The notes below the pieces were generated by a model, which was given only the letters and a program-made list of their open reading frames with translations, made no database searches and was not told the DNA's origin. This document shows, in pieces, positions 1-10,407 of a stretch of DNA of 57,568 nucleotides (its first letter is position 1; every line of letters starts with the position of its first letter). The stretch spans positions 1 through 57,568 of the forward strand of contig JAUQWQ010000190.1 in the NCBI GenBank assembly GCA_030835085.1, given 5' to 3'. The DNA is from Ignavibacteria bacterium (GTDB lineage Bacteria > Bacteroidota > Ignavibacteria > Tepidaquicellales > OLB5). A program made the position numbers and the translations under genes.

Positions 1-2097
1 GTTATATTTCAGTCTTTGAGCTATCTGTACAATTGCTTCTGCCAGAGTATTATGAAATTTTGCTGCGATTTTTCCTTTGGGAACACATTCATTCAGATCG
101 TTAATTATCCCTTTTACCATATTTTCCCAGTTGAAGACAAGTGAACCATTAAGTTTATCGATGGAAAAACTAAAATACTCATTTGTTTTGAAATCATCAG
201 CGGCAAATTCCAATTCCATAGCCGCCTGCGCCTCGTAGTTTGCTGTATCTCTGATACCGATAATGGCCGAAATACCGTCAAACAGCCTGCCTACGCTTGT
301 TGTTACCGGCGAGTTGATATTTTTATCAAGCATTTGCTTTACAAGCAAGGCATCATTTTTTTTAAGGAATGGAATATTTTCAATTTCAAATACTTCTTCG
401 CCGTAAACACTGTAAAGCAGAGATAGTCCGATTTTCCATACATCGTGAATTGCCTGCTCGCCGCCTGGAAGCCTGAAAGGTTTGAAGTATCCCGAACGTT
501 TGAAACTGGTGCCCTGCGGTACAATAAATTCACCGCCCCAAATCGTTCCGTCAGTTCCGTAACCCGTTCCATCCCATGATACACCAAGCAGATCACTGCC
601 ATCAAGCTCATTTTCAGCCATGCATGAAAGCACATGCGCATAATGATGCTGCACTTTATATACGGGTATATCAAGTGACTCAGCATACTTTGTTGAAATA
701 TAATCAGGATGCATATCACATATTACATGTTCAGGGGTAAGTTCATAAAAACTCTTGATATCATTTATAACACGCTTAAATGCGTTTATTGATTCAATAT
801 TTTCAAGGTCGCCAATATGCTGGGAAATAAAAACATTATTTATTTTATTGATCGCGATAGTATTTTTTAAATGGGGTCCCGCAGCAAGTGTTACTTTTAT
901 TATTCCGTTCAACACCACCGGCAGCGGTGCATAACCTCTTGCACGCCGCATCATTACCTGTTTGCCGCCCGCAATACGCACAATTGAATCATCAACATGC
1001 CTTAAAATTTTTCTGTTGTGAACAAGAAAGTAATCAGCGATATCAGCAAGTTTTTCAAACGCTTCCACTTCATTTATGCATATCGGTTCTTCCGAAATAT
1101 TCCCGCTGGTAGCAACAATAGGTAAACCAAATTCCTTCATGAATATGTGGTGTAGGGGGGAATACGGAAGCATTATGCCAAGATATGGATTTCCCGCGGC
1201 GCATTCATTTGATACTACCGAAGTAATATTTTTCTTTTTCTTCAACAAAACTATAGGCGCTTCAACCGAACTCAACAGCCGTAATTCGCTCTCACTTACT
1301 TCACACTCAGCTTTTACCATTTCAGCATTGGGGAACATCAGTGCGAATGGTTTTTCGCTGCGTCTTTTTCTTTTTCGCAATGTTTTTACTGCATCAGGAT
1401 TTGATGCATCGCACAATAGCTGGTAACCGCCAATGCCTTTTAATGCTATGATCTTTCCATCTTTTAATGCCTTAACTGCATTAATTATTGCATCCTGTTT
1501 TTCATACAACACGGTTCCATCTGTACCTCTTAGTGTAACCTGCGGGCCGCATTTGGGGCAGGCGGTTGGTTCAGCATGAAACCTGCGGTTTAGCGGGTCA
1601 GTATACTCATCGCGGCACTCAGGGCACATCTCAAACTCACCCATAGTTGTATTACACCTGTCATAAGGCAGGTCTGCAATTATTGAATATCTTGGACCGC
1701 AATTGGTACAATTAGTAAATGGATAAAGATATCTTCTGTTACCGGGATCGAAAATTTCTTCAAGGCAATCACTGCAAGTTGATATATCGGGTAACACAAG
1801 CGCTGTTTTACTGCCGGATTCTTTGCTTTCCCTTATCTCAAAAGTCTTAAAGCCTTCTGCATCCAGCCATGTGTGTTCAAAGCTCTGAATGTAAGAGTTC
1901 TTTGGTTTATCGCTTTCAATCTTTGCCAGAAAGTTCTCCAGAGTAACGTGATCCGCCTCGGCATCAATAAAAACACCCTGTGAGGAATTTATTATCCAGC
2001 CTTTAACATCAAGCTCTTTTGCAAGCCGGAAAATGAAAGGTCGAAACCCGACGCCTTGTACAACGCCGCGGATAACTATTTTAACTTTTTGTATCAA
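1..2097 (-). CDS. hypF: Carbamoyltransferase HypF ([NiFe]-hydrogenase maturation), 3' end truncated by window edge
   Basis: Not in ORF track; translated by hand on the minus strand: acylphosphatase motif VVQGVGFRPF, zinc-finger pairs CSDC...CTNC and CPEC...CPKC, YrdC-like RKRKRRSEKPFALMF, and HHYAHVLSCMAEN. TTG start at 2097; in-frame upstream TAA (hypB stop) at 2106-2104. Confidence 0.93.
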   Translation of the reverse strand, partial: MIQKVKIVIRGVVQGVGFRPFIFRLAKELDVKGWIINSSQGVFIDAEADHVTLENFLAKIESDKPKNSYIQSFEHTWLDAEGFKTFEIRESKESGSKTALVLPDISTCSDCLEEIFDPGNRRYLYPFTNCTNCGPRYSIIADLPYDRCNTTMGEFEMCPECRDEYTDPLNRRFHAEPTACPKCGPQVTLRGTDGTVLYEKQDAIINAVKALKDGKIIALKGIGGYQLLCDASNPDAVKTLRKRKRRSEKPFALMFPNAEMVKAECEVSESELRLLSSVEAPIVLLKKKKNITSVVSNECAAGNPYLGIMLPYSPLHHIFMKEFGLPIVATSGNISEEPICINEVEAFEKLADIADYFLVHNRKILRHVDDSIVRIAGGKQVMMRRARGYAPLPVVLNGIIKVTLAAGPHLKNTIAINKINNVFISQHIGDLENIESINAFKRVINDIKSFYELTPEHVICDMHPDYISTKYAESLDIPVYKVQHHYAHVLSCMAENELDGSDLLGVSWDGTGYGTDGTIWGGEFIVPQGTSFKRSGYFKPFRLPGGEQAIHDVWKIGLSLLYSVYGEEVFEIENIPFLKKNDALLVKQMLDKNINSPVTTSVGRLFDGISAIIGIRDTANYEAQAAMELEFAADDFKTNEYFSFSIDKLNGSLVFNWENMVKGIINDLNECVPKGKIAAKFHNTLAEAIVQIAQRLKYN

Positions 2098-2103
2098 TTT
2101 ATT

Positions 2104-2748
2104 TTAAATGCTGCTCTCTAAAAAATCACAAAACTTACCAACACCTTCGCCTGAAGTGCATGATACTTCAAATACCTGCAGGGCGGGATTTATCTTCAGG
2201 GCGTTTTGTTTAAGCTGCTCAATGTTACAATTTACATAAGGCAGCAGGTCAATTTTATTTATAACAAGTACTTTGGAATTTATGAACATCTTGGGGTACT
2301 TAAGCGGTTTATCATCACCTTCGGTTACGCTGATAACAACAACCTTCATATCTTCGCCAAGATCATACCCGGCAGGACATACCAGATTGCCCACATTTTC
2401 AATTATAAGCAGATCAGTTTGTACCAGGTCAAGATTCTTTAACGAATCATTAACAAGGTTCGCCTCAAGATGGCATCCGCCGTTGGTTATTATCTGTACC
2501 ACGGGAACGTTATATGCAGATACACGCTGAGCGTCAAGATCAGTCTGCACATCACCTTCGATAACGGAAATGTTAACCCGCCCGCTGAAATATTCAATTA
2601 TCTTTTCAACAAGGCTGGTTTTTCCCGAGCCCGGTGAGCTTACCATATTTATGGCGAAGACTCCGTTTTCTTCAAACTTGCCGCGAATTTCCGATGCTAT
2701 CGCATCATTTTTTGCAAGTACTTTTCTTTCGATCTTTATTATTTCCAT
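2104..2748 (-). CDS. hypB: Hydrogenase nickel incorporation GTPase HypB
   Basis: P-loop SSPGSGKTSLVEK, EGDVQTDLDAQR, NKIDLLPY; next to hypA and hypF. Confidence 0.95.
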   Translation of the reverse strand: MEIIKIERKVLAKNDAIASEIRGKFEENGVFAINMVSSPGSGKTSLVEKIIEYFSGRVNISVIEGDVQTDLDAQRVSAYNVPVVQIITNGGCHLEANLVNDSLKNLDLVQTDLLIIENVGNLVCPAGYDLGEDMKVVVISVTEGDDKPLKYPKMFINSKVLVINKIDLLPYVNCNIEQLKQNALKINPALQVFEVSCTSGEGVGKFCDFLESSI

Positions 2749-2765
2749 TTGCTTCAGGTATTTAA

Positions 2766-3113
2766 TTATTCTTCTGCTATTTTTAATTCTTTTACTCTCA
2801 GCTCATCGCCAGAGAGGATCTGTGTATTACTGCTTCCGCAAATGCTGCAGAGCAGCATTGGTATTTCAGTAGATGTTTCATTTCCGCAATCATTGCACTT
2901 AAGGCAAAACGGAATATCAACGATTGTCATCACCGCATCATTAAGCTCTGTTCCTGATGTAATAGCTTCGAAAGAGAATTTGAGAGAATCTGCAACCACA
3001 CCTGAAAATGCGCCAACTTCTACAATAACTTCGCGTACCTTTGTGAGTTCATCTGCAGTTACATTTTGCTTTACGGTTTCTATTATATTCTGCGCAAGTG
3101 AAAGTTCATGCAT
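2766..3113 (-). CDS. hypA: Hydrogenase maturation nickel metallochaperone HypA
   Basis: MHELSLAQNIIETV N-terminus and a CxxC...CxxC zinc site (CNDC/CSIC). Confidence 0.95.
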   Translation of the reverse strand: MHELSLAQNIIETVKQNVTADELTKVREVIVEVGAFSGVVADSLKFSFEAITSGTELNDAVMTIVDIPFCLKCNDCGNETSTEIPMLLCSICGSSNTQILSGDELRVKELKIAEE

Positions 3114-3151
3114 ATTAATAATATCCCTTCATATACTTATACCAAACAGTA

Positions 3152-3159
3152 CAAATATA
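3152..3159 (-). promoter_or_regulatory. Candidate internal -7 element (TATATTTG) upstream of hypA
   Basis: CAAATATA on + in the 120-bp gap between the protease and hypA; TATATTTG on -, about 39 nt before the hypA ATG. Confidence 0.4.
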
Positions 3160-3233
3160 GCATTTATCCCGTAATCTAAATATGATTTATCTTAGGAAAG
3201 CAGAAATTGATTTGAATTGTAAATTCCTGTATA

Positions 3234-3737
3234 TTAGGATGTTAGCTCATAGTTTTTTGATGATATTACCATCTTCCACTCATTCACAATATCTTTCACT
3301 TTAGTAACGAGGACCGGAATTTTACTTTCAATTTCGGGTGAGAGCCCCTGTCTTATGATGAAGGGATCTTCAATTTCCATAACCAGTATTCTTACTTCAT
3401 CCGGAAAGTCCAGTTCCAGTTTTTTTGCAAGCCCGATAATTTCAGGCAACCCTGCATAATGAGGTGAGCTTGTCAGCCTGCATGAGAGTTCTTCAACGGT
3501 AAGCTCCCTTATAAGTCCGGGTTTATGAGTTGAAAGTATTGTATCAATGATCACTACTTTATCGTATCCTTCAAGCAGGTCAAGCAGCATGAATCCGGCA
3601 GAGGCGACCTCGAAAATATCGATCTTACTGCCGAATTCATTTCTTAATACTTTTGCTGCTGCCAGCGCTGCACCATCATCACCCATTATATCATTACCAA
3701 GGGCAAGAACCATTATCCTGTTTTGCATTGTCTTCAT
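3234..3737 (-). CDS. Hydrogenase maturation protease
   Basis: LALGNDIMGDDGAALAAAKVL motif of HycI/HybD-type endopeptidases; immediately downstream of hydrogenase large subunit. Confidence 0.88.
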   Translation of the reverse strand: MKTMQNRIMVLALGNDIMGDDGAALAAAKVLRNEFGSKIDIFEVASAGFMLLDLLEGYDKVVIIDTILSTHKPGLIRELTVEELSCRLTSSPHYAGLPEIIGLAKKLELDFPDEVRILVMEIEDPFIIRQGLSPEIESKIPVLVTKVKDIVNEWKMVISSKNYELTS

Positions 3738-3777
3738 CTTAAAATGTTCATCATTTATAATTTCAAAATGAAAATAT

Positions 3778-5301
3778 TCATCTTGAAATTGATTGCAGCA
3801 ATTGTTTTTGTTTATCGTAAATATTTATAACTATTGGCACTGTTCCGGGCAGTGAGTGCGTTGCACACCCGTTACACGGGTCATATGCCCTGAAAGCCAT
3901 TTCGATCATGTTTAACAGTCCATCATCAGCCTTGCCTTCGTGAATTAGGTCTTTGGCAGCTTTATCTATACTCATTGCGATCCTTGCTGAATTATTCTGC
4001 GTAGCCACAATAAGATTTACTTTCGTTAATATTCCTCTTTCATCTGTTTCAAAATGATGGATAAGTGTTCCCCTGGGAGCTTCAACAACACCAACTCCAA
4101 GCTTTGGAACTGCTGTTGGAAGTGTCCTGATATTTTCGCCGGTGATTTCAGGGTCATTTACCAGCTCAACTATTTTTTCGGCTGCCTGAAGCATTTCGAC
4201 TACCCTTGCCCAGTGATTGGCAAGTGTATGATGAACGGGTTTGGCTCCAAGTATCTTAAAGTATTCTTCATAGGCTTTCTGTGATTCTTCCGTTGCCATA
4301 CCGGCAGAAGCATTAAGCCTTGCAAGCGGTGCAACTGCATACACACTGGTATTCGCATCTTCAACATAGCCGTTCCACCCAAGTTTCTTCAGGTAATTGA
4401 ACTTTACATAGCTCCATGGTTCAACACGCTCAGCAATATGCTCCAGGTAATCCTTAATTTCAAATTTTACAAATTCCTTACCATCAGGATCAACAACCCT
4501 AAGCTTTCCGTCATAAAAATTTACCCGGTTGTTTTCATCAACCATTCCCATATAATATGTACGGTGAGTGTAAGCATCAGATGTTATCAGTTCAACGTAG
4601 TTATCGTTCTTAAGAACAATATCCTTAAATACCTGCAATGTGAACCTTGCGAATTCCAGAGCTTCCTTAGCGGTTTCTTTGAATTCAGGTAGGTCGGCAG
4701 GATCGAGACCTTTTGAAACACCACCCGGGAGTCCGAATACAGGATGAATAACTTTACCGCCAAGATAGTTAATAATATTCCGAATCTTACGCCTCATATC
4801 AATTACGCGCTTGCCGGTCTCCAGTCCAACTTTCTCGATAACGCCAAGAATATTCCTTTTGCTTTTATCTGCTGTTGGTCCCACTATGAAATCGGGTCCG
4901 CCCAGCACATAAACATGCAGAGCATGATCTTCAAGCATAAACGCATTGTAGATCAGTTCCCTTAATTTGCGGGCTGTGGGAGGCGGTTCAATGCTGTACA
5001 GGCTATCAAGCGCCTTGGTTGCAGCCATATGATGCGCGGTTGGACACACGCCGCAAATGCGGCTTGTTATCTGGGGCATCTCTTCTGCGGGCCTGCCAAG
5101 ACAGAACGTTTCAAATCCGCGAATTTCCGGTATCTGGTAATATGCATGTTCAACTTCACCTTTTTCATCAAGCAGGATATCTATTTTTCCATGTCCTTCA
5201 AGCCTTGTAATAGGATCAATTGTTATCCTGCGGGTTTTCATGTATGAATTATCAGCCTTTGTTAAGCCTTCATTCCATTTTTCCTTAATTAAAGTTTCCA
5301 T
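3778..5301 (-). CDS. mvhA: [NiFe]-hydrogenase large subunit, MvhA-like (group 3c type)
   Basis: L1 motif RICGVCPTAHH and L2 motif DPCNGCATH followed by a 25-aa C-terminal tail; linked to mvhG/mvhD/hdrABC. Confidence 0.9.
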   Translation of the reverse strand: METLIKEKWNEGLTKADNSYMKTRRITIDPITRLEGHGKIDILLDEKGEVEHAYYQIPEIRGFETFCLGRPAEEMPQITSRICGVCPTAHHMAATKALDSLYSIEPPPTARKLRELIYNAFMLEDHALHVYVLGGPDFIVGPTADKSKRNILGVIEKVGLETGKRVIDMRRKIRNIINYLGGKVIHPVFGLPGGVSKGLDPADLPEFKETAKEALEFARFTLQVFKDIVLKNDNYVELITSDAYTHRTYYMGMVDENNRVNFYDGKLRVVDPDGKEFVKFEIKDYLEHIAERVEPWSYVKFNYLKKLGWNGYVEDANTSVYAVAPLARLNASAGMATEESQKAYEEYFKILGAKPVHHTLANHWARVVEMLQAAEKIVELVNDPEITGENIRTLPTAVPKLGVGVVEAPRGTLIHHFETDERGILTKVNLIVATQNNSARIAMSIDKAAKDLIHEGKADDGLLNMIEMAFRAYDPCNGCATHSLPGTVPIVINIYDKQKQLLQSISR

Positions 5302-6275
5302 TACACATCCTCCGTGATTTTTTTTCTGAGAAGAGAAGTGGCAAGTCCGTACCTGTAGAAAGTACCAACAGGGTCAGGAATGCCATCGAGAATTTTATCA
5401 ATCCCTGTTTCATCATTTTCAGAAATATTTGAGCAAAGCGAAGAAAGCATCTTCGCCCCCTGGTCTCTTACCCTTGATGTCGGTCCAAAGCATCCGCTGC
5501 AGGGCATATTGCCGCTGATGCATAATGCTTCGCATCCCGCACGGGTTGATGGACCCATACAAACCACACCCTGCGACAGCAGGCACTTGGTTTTGTCAAT
5601 AAGTATTTCATGCGGCCTGTAGAAGTGAGTGAAAGAAAGGTCAGAAGGTTTTGATTCCTTACGCGGACACTCTTCACACAATGCTTCATCAGGTGAAAGC
5701 ACTGTTCCTTTCGGGGGAAATTCACCAGAGAGCAGTGTTAAAACTGCCTGCTTTAAAAGCTTTGGTGTTGGCGGACAGCCCGGTAAATAGTAATCAACAT
5801 CAATTACCTGGTCAAGCGTGCGCACAAGATTCCGTATTTCAGGCAGAGTTACATTTTGTGAATTATGTTTAAAGCTTAACATTGGTCTCGTTTTTTCCGG
5901 GTTCACCACAGAAGGCGCTTCCTGGTACATATATTCCATAATTTGTGAGCGTGTGAATTCATTGGCAAGAGAAGGAATTCCTCCCATATGTGCGCACGAA
6001 CCGTAAGCAATAACTACTTTACTTTTCCTTCTTATCAGGCGCGCCATTTCTTCCTGCTCTGATGTACGGATAGCTCCGTTTATCATTGCCGCGAAAATGG
6101 AGCCGTCTTCCATTGCCTCAACATCATTCTTTTTAAAATCCATAGCAACAGGCCAGAAAATAATATCCACAGCACCTGCTACCATTAAGATATCTTCGGC
6201 AAGATCAACAACTGATTCTTCACAGCCTCCGCAGGAGGCGCACCAGTAAAACGCAAGTTTAGGTTTATCAGACAT
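5301..6275 (-). CDS. mvhG: [NiFe]-hydrogenase small subunit, MvhG-like
   Basis: YWCASCGGCEESVVDL, GSCAHMGGIPSLAN, GCPPTP, C-terminal Cys clusters (CMGPSTRAGCEALC, CSGCFGP). Confidence 0.9.
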   Translation of the reverse strand: MSDKPKLAFYWCASCGGCEESVVDLAEDILMVAGAVDIIFWPVAMDFKKNDVEAMEDGSIFAAMINGAIRTSEQEEMARLIRRKSKVVIAYGSCAHMGGIPSLANEFTRSQIMEYMYQEAPSVVNPEKTRPMLSFKHNSQNVTLPEIRNLVRTLDQVIDVDYYLPGCPPTPKLLKQAVLTLLSGEFPPKGTVLSPDEALCEECPRKESKPSDLSFTHFYRPHEILIDKTKCLLSQGVVCMGPSTRAGCEALCISGNMPCSGCFGPTSRVRDQGAKMLSSLCSNISENDETGIDKILDGIPDPVGTFYRYGLATSLLRKKITEDV

Positions 6276-6771
6276 GACTTAACTCCTCCCTGGCGGTTAA
6301 CGGTTCTGAGTGTTCTTCACTTATTTCCTTCAATTCTTCATCCAGAATATTTATCTGTTTAGGAATAGAAAGAGGACCCAGAACTTTAAGTTTTTCAACC
6401 ATATCATTAATTACTGTTTTAACTTTTTCACCTTCTGAAGCTGATATCCATTCAAGCCTGAATCTTTCATCATCAATACCCAGCGAGTGCAGCATACGTT
6501 TCAGCAGCCGGAACCTCCTGAGCATTTTATAATTGCCTTCGGAATAATGACAATCACCGGGGTGACAGCCGCCAATGAGTACACCATCAGCCCCGCTTGC
6601 AAATGCCTGCAATATGAACTGCGGGTCAACCCTGCCGGAACACATTATTCTTATCACCTTAACATTAGGGGCATATTTAAGACGGGAAACGCCGGCAAGA
6701 TCCGAAGCTGTGTATGTACACCAGTTACAGAAGAATGCCACTATTTTGGGTTCATAATTTTTATCAGGCAT
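6268..6771 (-). CDS. mvhD: Hydrogenase iron-sulfur subunit delta, MvhD-like
   Basis: FFCNWCTYTASDLAG, IRIMCSGRVDP, GGCHPGDCHY; start taken at MPDKNYEPK (6771), an internal Met of the 6268..6807 ORF. Confidence 0.9.
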   Translation of the reverse strand: MPDKNYEPKIVAFFCNWCTYTASDLAGVSRLKYAPNVKVIRIMCSGRVDPQFILQAFASGADGVLIGGCHPGDCHYSEGNYKMLRRFRLLKRMLHSLGIDDERFRLEWISASEGEKVKTVINDMVEKLKVLGPLSIPKQINILDEELKEISEEHSEPLTAREELSHV

Positions 6772-8797
6772 GTTCAGCCTCCATTTCTTCGAGTTCAATA
6801 TCTGCAAATTTTAACAGCCCGTCAATTTCACTGAATATCTGATCATCTTCGAACAGATTCTGAATAATTGAACCTGACGGACAGGCCGCAACACATGTAC
6901 CGCAGCCTTTACAAAGTGCCTCGTTAATAACAGCTTTTTGAGTACCATCATTAAACGATATTGCCGAATAAGGACAGATCGGGATGCATGATTTGCATCC
7001 GGAACAGAATTTTTCATTGATACTTGCAGTATTAGGCTCAAGCTCAATACTGCCTGCACTGATAAGTGACAGTACTTCAGCGGCAGCGGCGCCTGCCTGC
7101 GCAACTGAGTCAGGGATATCTTTGGGTCCCTGGCATGCGCCGGCAATGAAAATACCATCTGTAAATGTGCTTACCGGTGCAAGTTTCGGGTGTCTTTCCA
7201 GGAACCAGCCTTCGTTTGAGCATGATATATTGAACATACGTCTTATATCACCTGCATCAACCCGGGGTTCAAGTCCAACAGCCAAAACAACCATATCAAC
7301 CGGTACCCTTCGTACAACGCCAATCAGCGTATCTTCAACCCTGATAGTTAGCTTGTTCTCTTCTTCGGGAACCAAAGCCCAGTCAGTCACTTCAGATACA
7401 CGGCCGCGCACAAAATGAACGCCTTCTGTCATAAGCTTATCGTAGAATTCTTCGTAACCTTTGCCCGGTGTGCGCATATCAATGTAGAAATTATAAACCT
7501 GCGCACCTGTATGTTCTTTGATCAGATGGGCAAGTTTTAATGAATACATGCAGCATACCTTTGAGCACCATTTATGCGCTTTCTGGTCCCGGGAGCCGAC
7601 ACAATGAATAATGCCAACTGATTTTGGTTTTTTACCGTCCTTTGTTACAACTTCTCCTGCTGTAGGACCTGATGCGTTAACAAGCCTTTCAACTTCAAGA
7701 GAAGTATAAACATTCGGATACTTGCCGTAACCATACTGCGGTGAAAGCTCGGCATCGTATGTTTTGAAACCGGTTGTCAGAATTACAGTGCCAACATTAA
7801 TTTCTTTGTACTCAGGAACCTGTTTCAGGTCAATAGCTTTCCTGTCGCATGATTCAATACAGGTTTTTTTGCACCTGTGGCTCTTGAAGTCAATGCATGT
7901 TTCAGGATCGAACAATACAACCTGCGGTGTTGCCTGCGGAAAAGGAATATATATAGGTTTGCGTTTGCTTAATTTCTGGTTGAATTCATCGGGATACTTT
8001 GCTTCTTTATATATGCAGGCATCAATGCACTCCATACAACCCACACACAGTTCTTCTATAACATAACGCGGTTTGCGTTTAATGTTAACTTTGTAATTGC
8101 CAACAAATCCTTCTACTTTTTCAACTTCCGAATATGTCCACAGCGTTATGTTCGGATGCGATTTAACTGCGGACATTTTTGGTGTTAATATACATGCTGC
8201 ACAGTCAAGCGTAGGGAATGTTTTATCGAACATCGCCATATGCCCGCCAATGGTAGGCTCACGCTCAACCAGGTAAACATGCTTTCCTGCATTCGCAATT
8301 GTAAGCGCTGCAGTAATACCTGAAATACCGCCGCCTACTATCAATACATCCGGATTTACCGGAACTGATTTCTTTTCAAGAGGTTTATGGAAAAATACCC
8401 TTTGAATTGCAGCACGGGTTAAAGCCTTGGCTTTTTGTGTTGCAGAAAGTTTATCAGTATGAACCCAGGACACACTTTCACGAATATTCACCATATGGAA
8501 ATAATAAGGATTAAGTCCTGCTTTTTCAGCAGCTACACGGAAGGTATGCTCATGTAAAAGCGGTGAGCAGGATGCGACAACTATCCTGTTAAGACCGAGC
8601 TCTTTGATATCTTTCTGGATCAGTTCCTGCCCGGGATCCGAACACATATATTTATAATCACGCGATACAACTACACCCGGCAGGGTTGAAGCGAATTTCT
8701 GAACCTCTTCAACATCCACCATAGAGGCGATATTATGTCCGCAATGACAGACATAAAATCCGATCTTAGGGGTGCCATTACCGTTAGAATTAAACAT
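6764..8797 (-). CDS. hdrA: HdrA-like FAD/iron-sulfur protein (heterodisulfide reductase subunit A family)
   Basis: FYVCHCGHNI, flavin motif VGGGISGITAALTIANAG, CAACILTPKM, and C-terminal 2x[4Fe-4S] CSGCKSCIPICP / CKGCGTCVAACP. Confidence 0.93.
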   Translation of the reverse strand: MFNSNGNGTPKIGFYVCHCGHNIASMVDVEEVQKFASTLPGVVVSRDYKYMCSDPGQELIQKDIKELGLNRIVVASCSPLLHEHTFRVAAEKAGLNPYYFHMVNIRESVSWVHTDKLSATQKAKALTRAAIQRVFFHKPLEKKSVPVNPDVLIVGGGISGITAALTIANAGKHVYLVEREPTIGGHMAMFDKTFPTLDCAACILTPKMSAVKSHPNITLWTYSEVEKVEGFVGNYKVNIKRKPRYVIEELCVGCMECIDACIYKEAKYPDEFNQKLSKRKPIYIPFPQATPQVVLFDPETCIDFKSHRCKKTCIESCDRKAIDLKQVPEYKEINVGTVILTTGFKTYDAELSPQYGYGKYPNVYTSLEVERLVNASGPTAGEVVTKDGKKPKSVGIIHCVGSRDQKAHKWCSKVCCMYSLKLAHLIKEHTGAQVYNFYIDMRTPGKGYEEFYDKLMTEGVHFVRGRVSEVTDWALVPEEENKLTIRVEDTLIGVVRRVPVDMVVLAVGLEPRVDAGDIRRMFNISCSNEGWFLERHPKLAPVSTFTDGIFIAGACQGPKDIPDSVAQAGAAAAEVLSLISAGSIELEPNTASINEKFCSGCKSCIPICPYSAISFNDGTQKAVINEALCKGCGTCVAACPSGSIIQNLFEDDQIFSEIDGLLKFADIELEEMEAEHA

Positions 8798-9692
8798 ATA
8801 CCGGCTTACCTCCTTCCATTATCCTGAATAGATTTTCAGGCTTAGCAAACAGCCGGTTTATACCAAGTTTCTTTGGTTCCAAACCAAGTGCCAGCCCGAG
8901 TAGCTGAGTAAAATAAATTACATCAATTTTGGTATCGGTTTTGAATTTTTTATCGATATTCGTCTGGTAGCACTCAAGGTTAAACTGGCATAAAGAACAT
9001 GCTGTAGTAACAACATCAGCTCTTCTTTTCTTTGCTTCATGTAAAATGATATAACTTAAGGGAAGGGCAACTTCCTGAATAGTACCGGTTAAGCTCGCAC
9101 CGCAGCAGCGAGTTTTCATTGTCCAGTCAACAACTTCAGCACCGGCTGCTTTAAACAGCTTATCCATTGTAACCGGATTTCTCTGGTCATCAAAAGTTGA
9201 GTACGGTCTCACGGTCTGGCATCCGTAATAAGATGCGACCCTGATACCCTTTAGAGGTTTGGTTATCCGTTTTGCTATTTCCTGCTCACCTATATCATTT
9301 ATAAAAACATCGATCGGGTGTCGTATTTTGGCTTTTGCTTTGTAATCCAGCCCTGATTCCTTAAGTGCGGCTTTAATAACAGCCATATCTTCAGGGTTAT
9401 CTTCAAGGAATTTCTGGGTTTTTAGAAGTATCATATAACATGCGCTGCATGGTGCTACTATGTTAACTTCTTCCTCATCTTTGAATTGCTGTTCGGCAAG
9501 CGCTATATTCCTTGCGGCAAGCACAAACGCCTTTTTTTCGTCAACAGCCATATATGCAGTCGCGCCGCAACAATTCCAGTCTTTGAGCTCTTCATATTCT
9601 ATACCAAGCGCATCAAATACCGCAAGCAGTGATTCTTCGTACAGTTTACCCGTGCTTTTTAAAGAACAGCCGGGATAATAGATATACTTCAT
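8790..9692 (-). CDS. hdrB: HdrB-like subunit with two CCG domains
   Basis: YYPGCSLK, NCCGATAY...PCSACY and YYGCQTVRP...RCCGASL...CSLCQ. Confidence 0.93.
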   Translation of the reverse strand: MKYIYYPGCSLKSTGKLYEESLLAVFDALGIEYEELKDWNCCGATAYMAVDEKKAFVLAARNIALAEQQFKDEEEVNIVAPCSACYMILLKTQKFLEDNPEDMAVIKAALKESGLDYKAKAKIRHPIDVFINDIGEQEIAKRITKPLKGIRVASYYGCQTVRPYSTFDDQRNPVTMDKLFKAAGAEVVDWTMKTRCCGASLTGTIQEVALPLSYIILHEAKKRRADVVTTACSLCQFNLECYQTNIDKKFKTDTKIDVIYFTQLLGLALGLEPKKLGINRLFAKPENLFRIMEGGKPVYV

Positions 9693-10375
9693 ACGGCAGA
9701 TGCCTCCTTTAAAGCCGGGGAATTAACTTCAGCTTTATAAATTGACTTGTCTTCTACGCTTTGCAGAAGTTTTTTCAAAGCCTTTTTATCTTTTATCCTT
9801 TCGGTTTTAAGGGATATTCTGCCTCTAATCCACAGTTTAAATCCCAATGCCATGTTCTTAAACAACATGAATGGATTTGTTTTCAGATACATTTTAACCA
9901 GCAAGGGACCTTCACTGTTCCTTCCGTTATTTAAAACCTGGTTAAAGAAATTGTTTGCTAAAATTGAGGCAGGGGATTTTTTAGGATAATAATTACCCAG
10001 TATGGATTCTCTTTTCAGAGCATACATAACATCGGTAATTTTTATTCCTTTGGGGCACTCAACAGTACATGCATAACATGAGGCGCATAACCAAACTGTT
10101 GAGGATGTTAATACTTCTTCTTTGAATCCTTCACGCACCATCTGGATTATTTTCCTTGGAGTATAATCCATATAATGGCTAACCGGACATGCAGCACTGC
10201 AGGTGCCGCACTGAATACAGCCATATAGTTTCTCACCGTGAGCTGATTTAGCTATCTTATCTCTGAAACTCTTATCAAGTTCGCTTTCATACTTGATCCT
10301 TCTGCGTATCTCAACAATATCTTTAGCTGCATTATCCAGAGCAAAGGATTCAGCAAATACGGATTTTTTATCCAT
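9689..10375 (-). CDS. hdrC: HdrC-like 2x[4Fe-4S] subunit
   Basis: CIQCGTCSAACPVS and CASCYACTVECPKGI; ATGA-type overlap with hdrB. Confidence 0.93.
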   Translation of the reverse strand: MDKKSVFAESFALDNAAKDIVEIRRRIKYESELDKSFRDKIAKSAHGEKLYGCIQCGTCSAACPVSHYMDYTPRKIIQMVREGFKEEVLTSSTVWLCASCYACTVECPKGIKITDVMYALKRESILGNYYPKKSPASILANNFFNQVLNNGRNSEGPLLVKMYLKTNPFMLFKNMALGFKLWIRGRISLKTERIKDKKALKKLLQSVEDKSIYKAEVNSPALKEASAV

Positions 10376-10407
10376 AAAGCAGAATTCTCCTTTGATTTTA
10401 GTTTTTC

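Noticed and set aside
339-1426. ORFs 339..719 (-), 888..1112 (+) and 1076..1426 (+)
   Set aside because: They lie antisense to or out of frame with hypF, which is fully supported by motifs across the region.
4054-6834. Many 60-115 aa plus-strand ORFs opposite the hydrogenase genes
   Set aside because: Antisense shadow ORFs; no motifs and fully explained by codon usage of the minus-strand genes.
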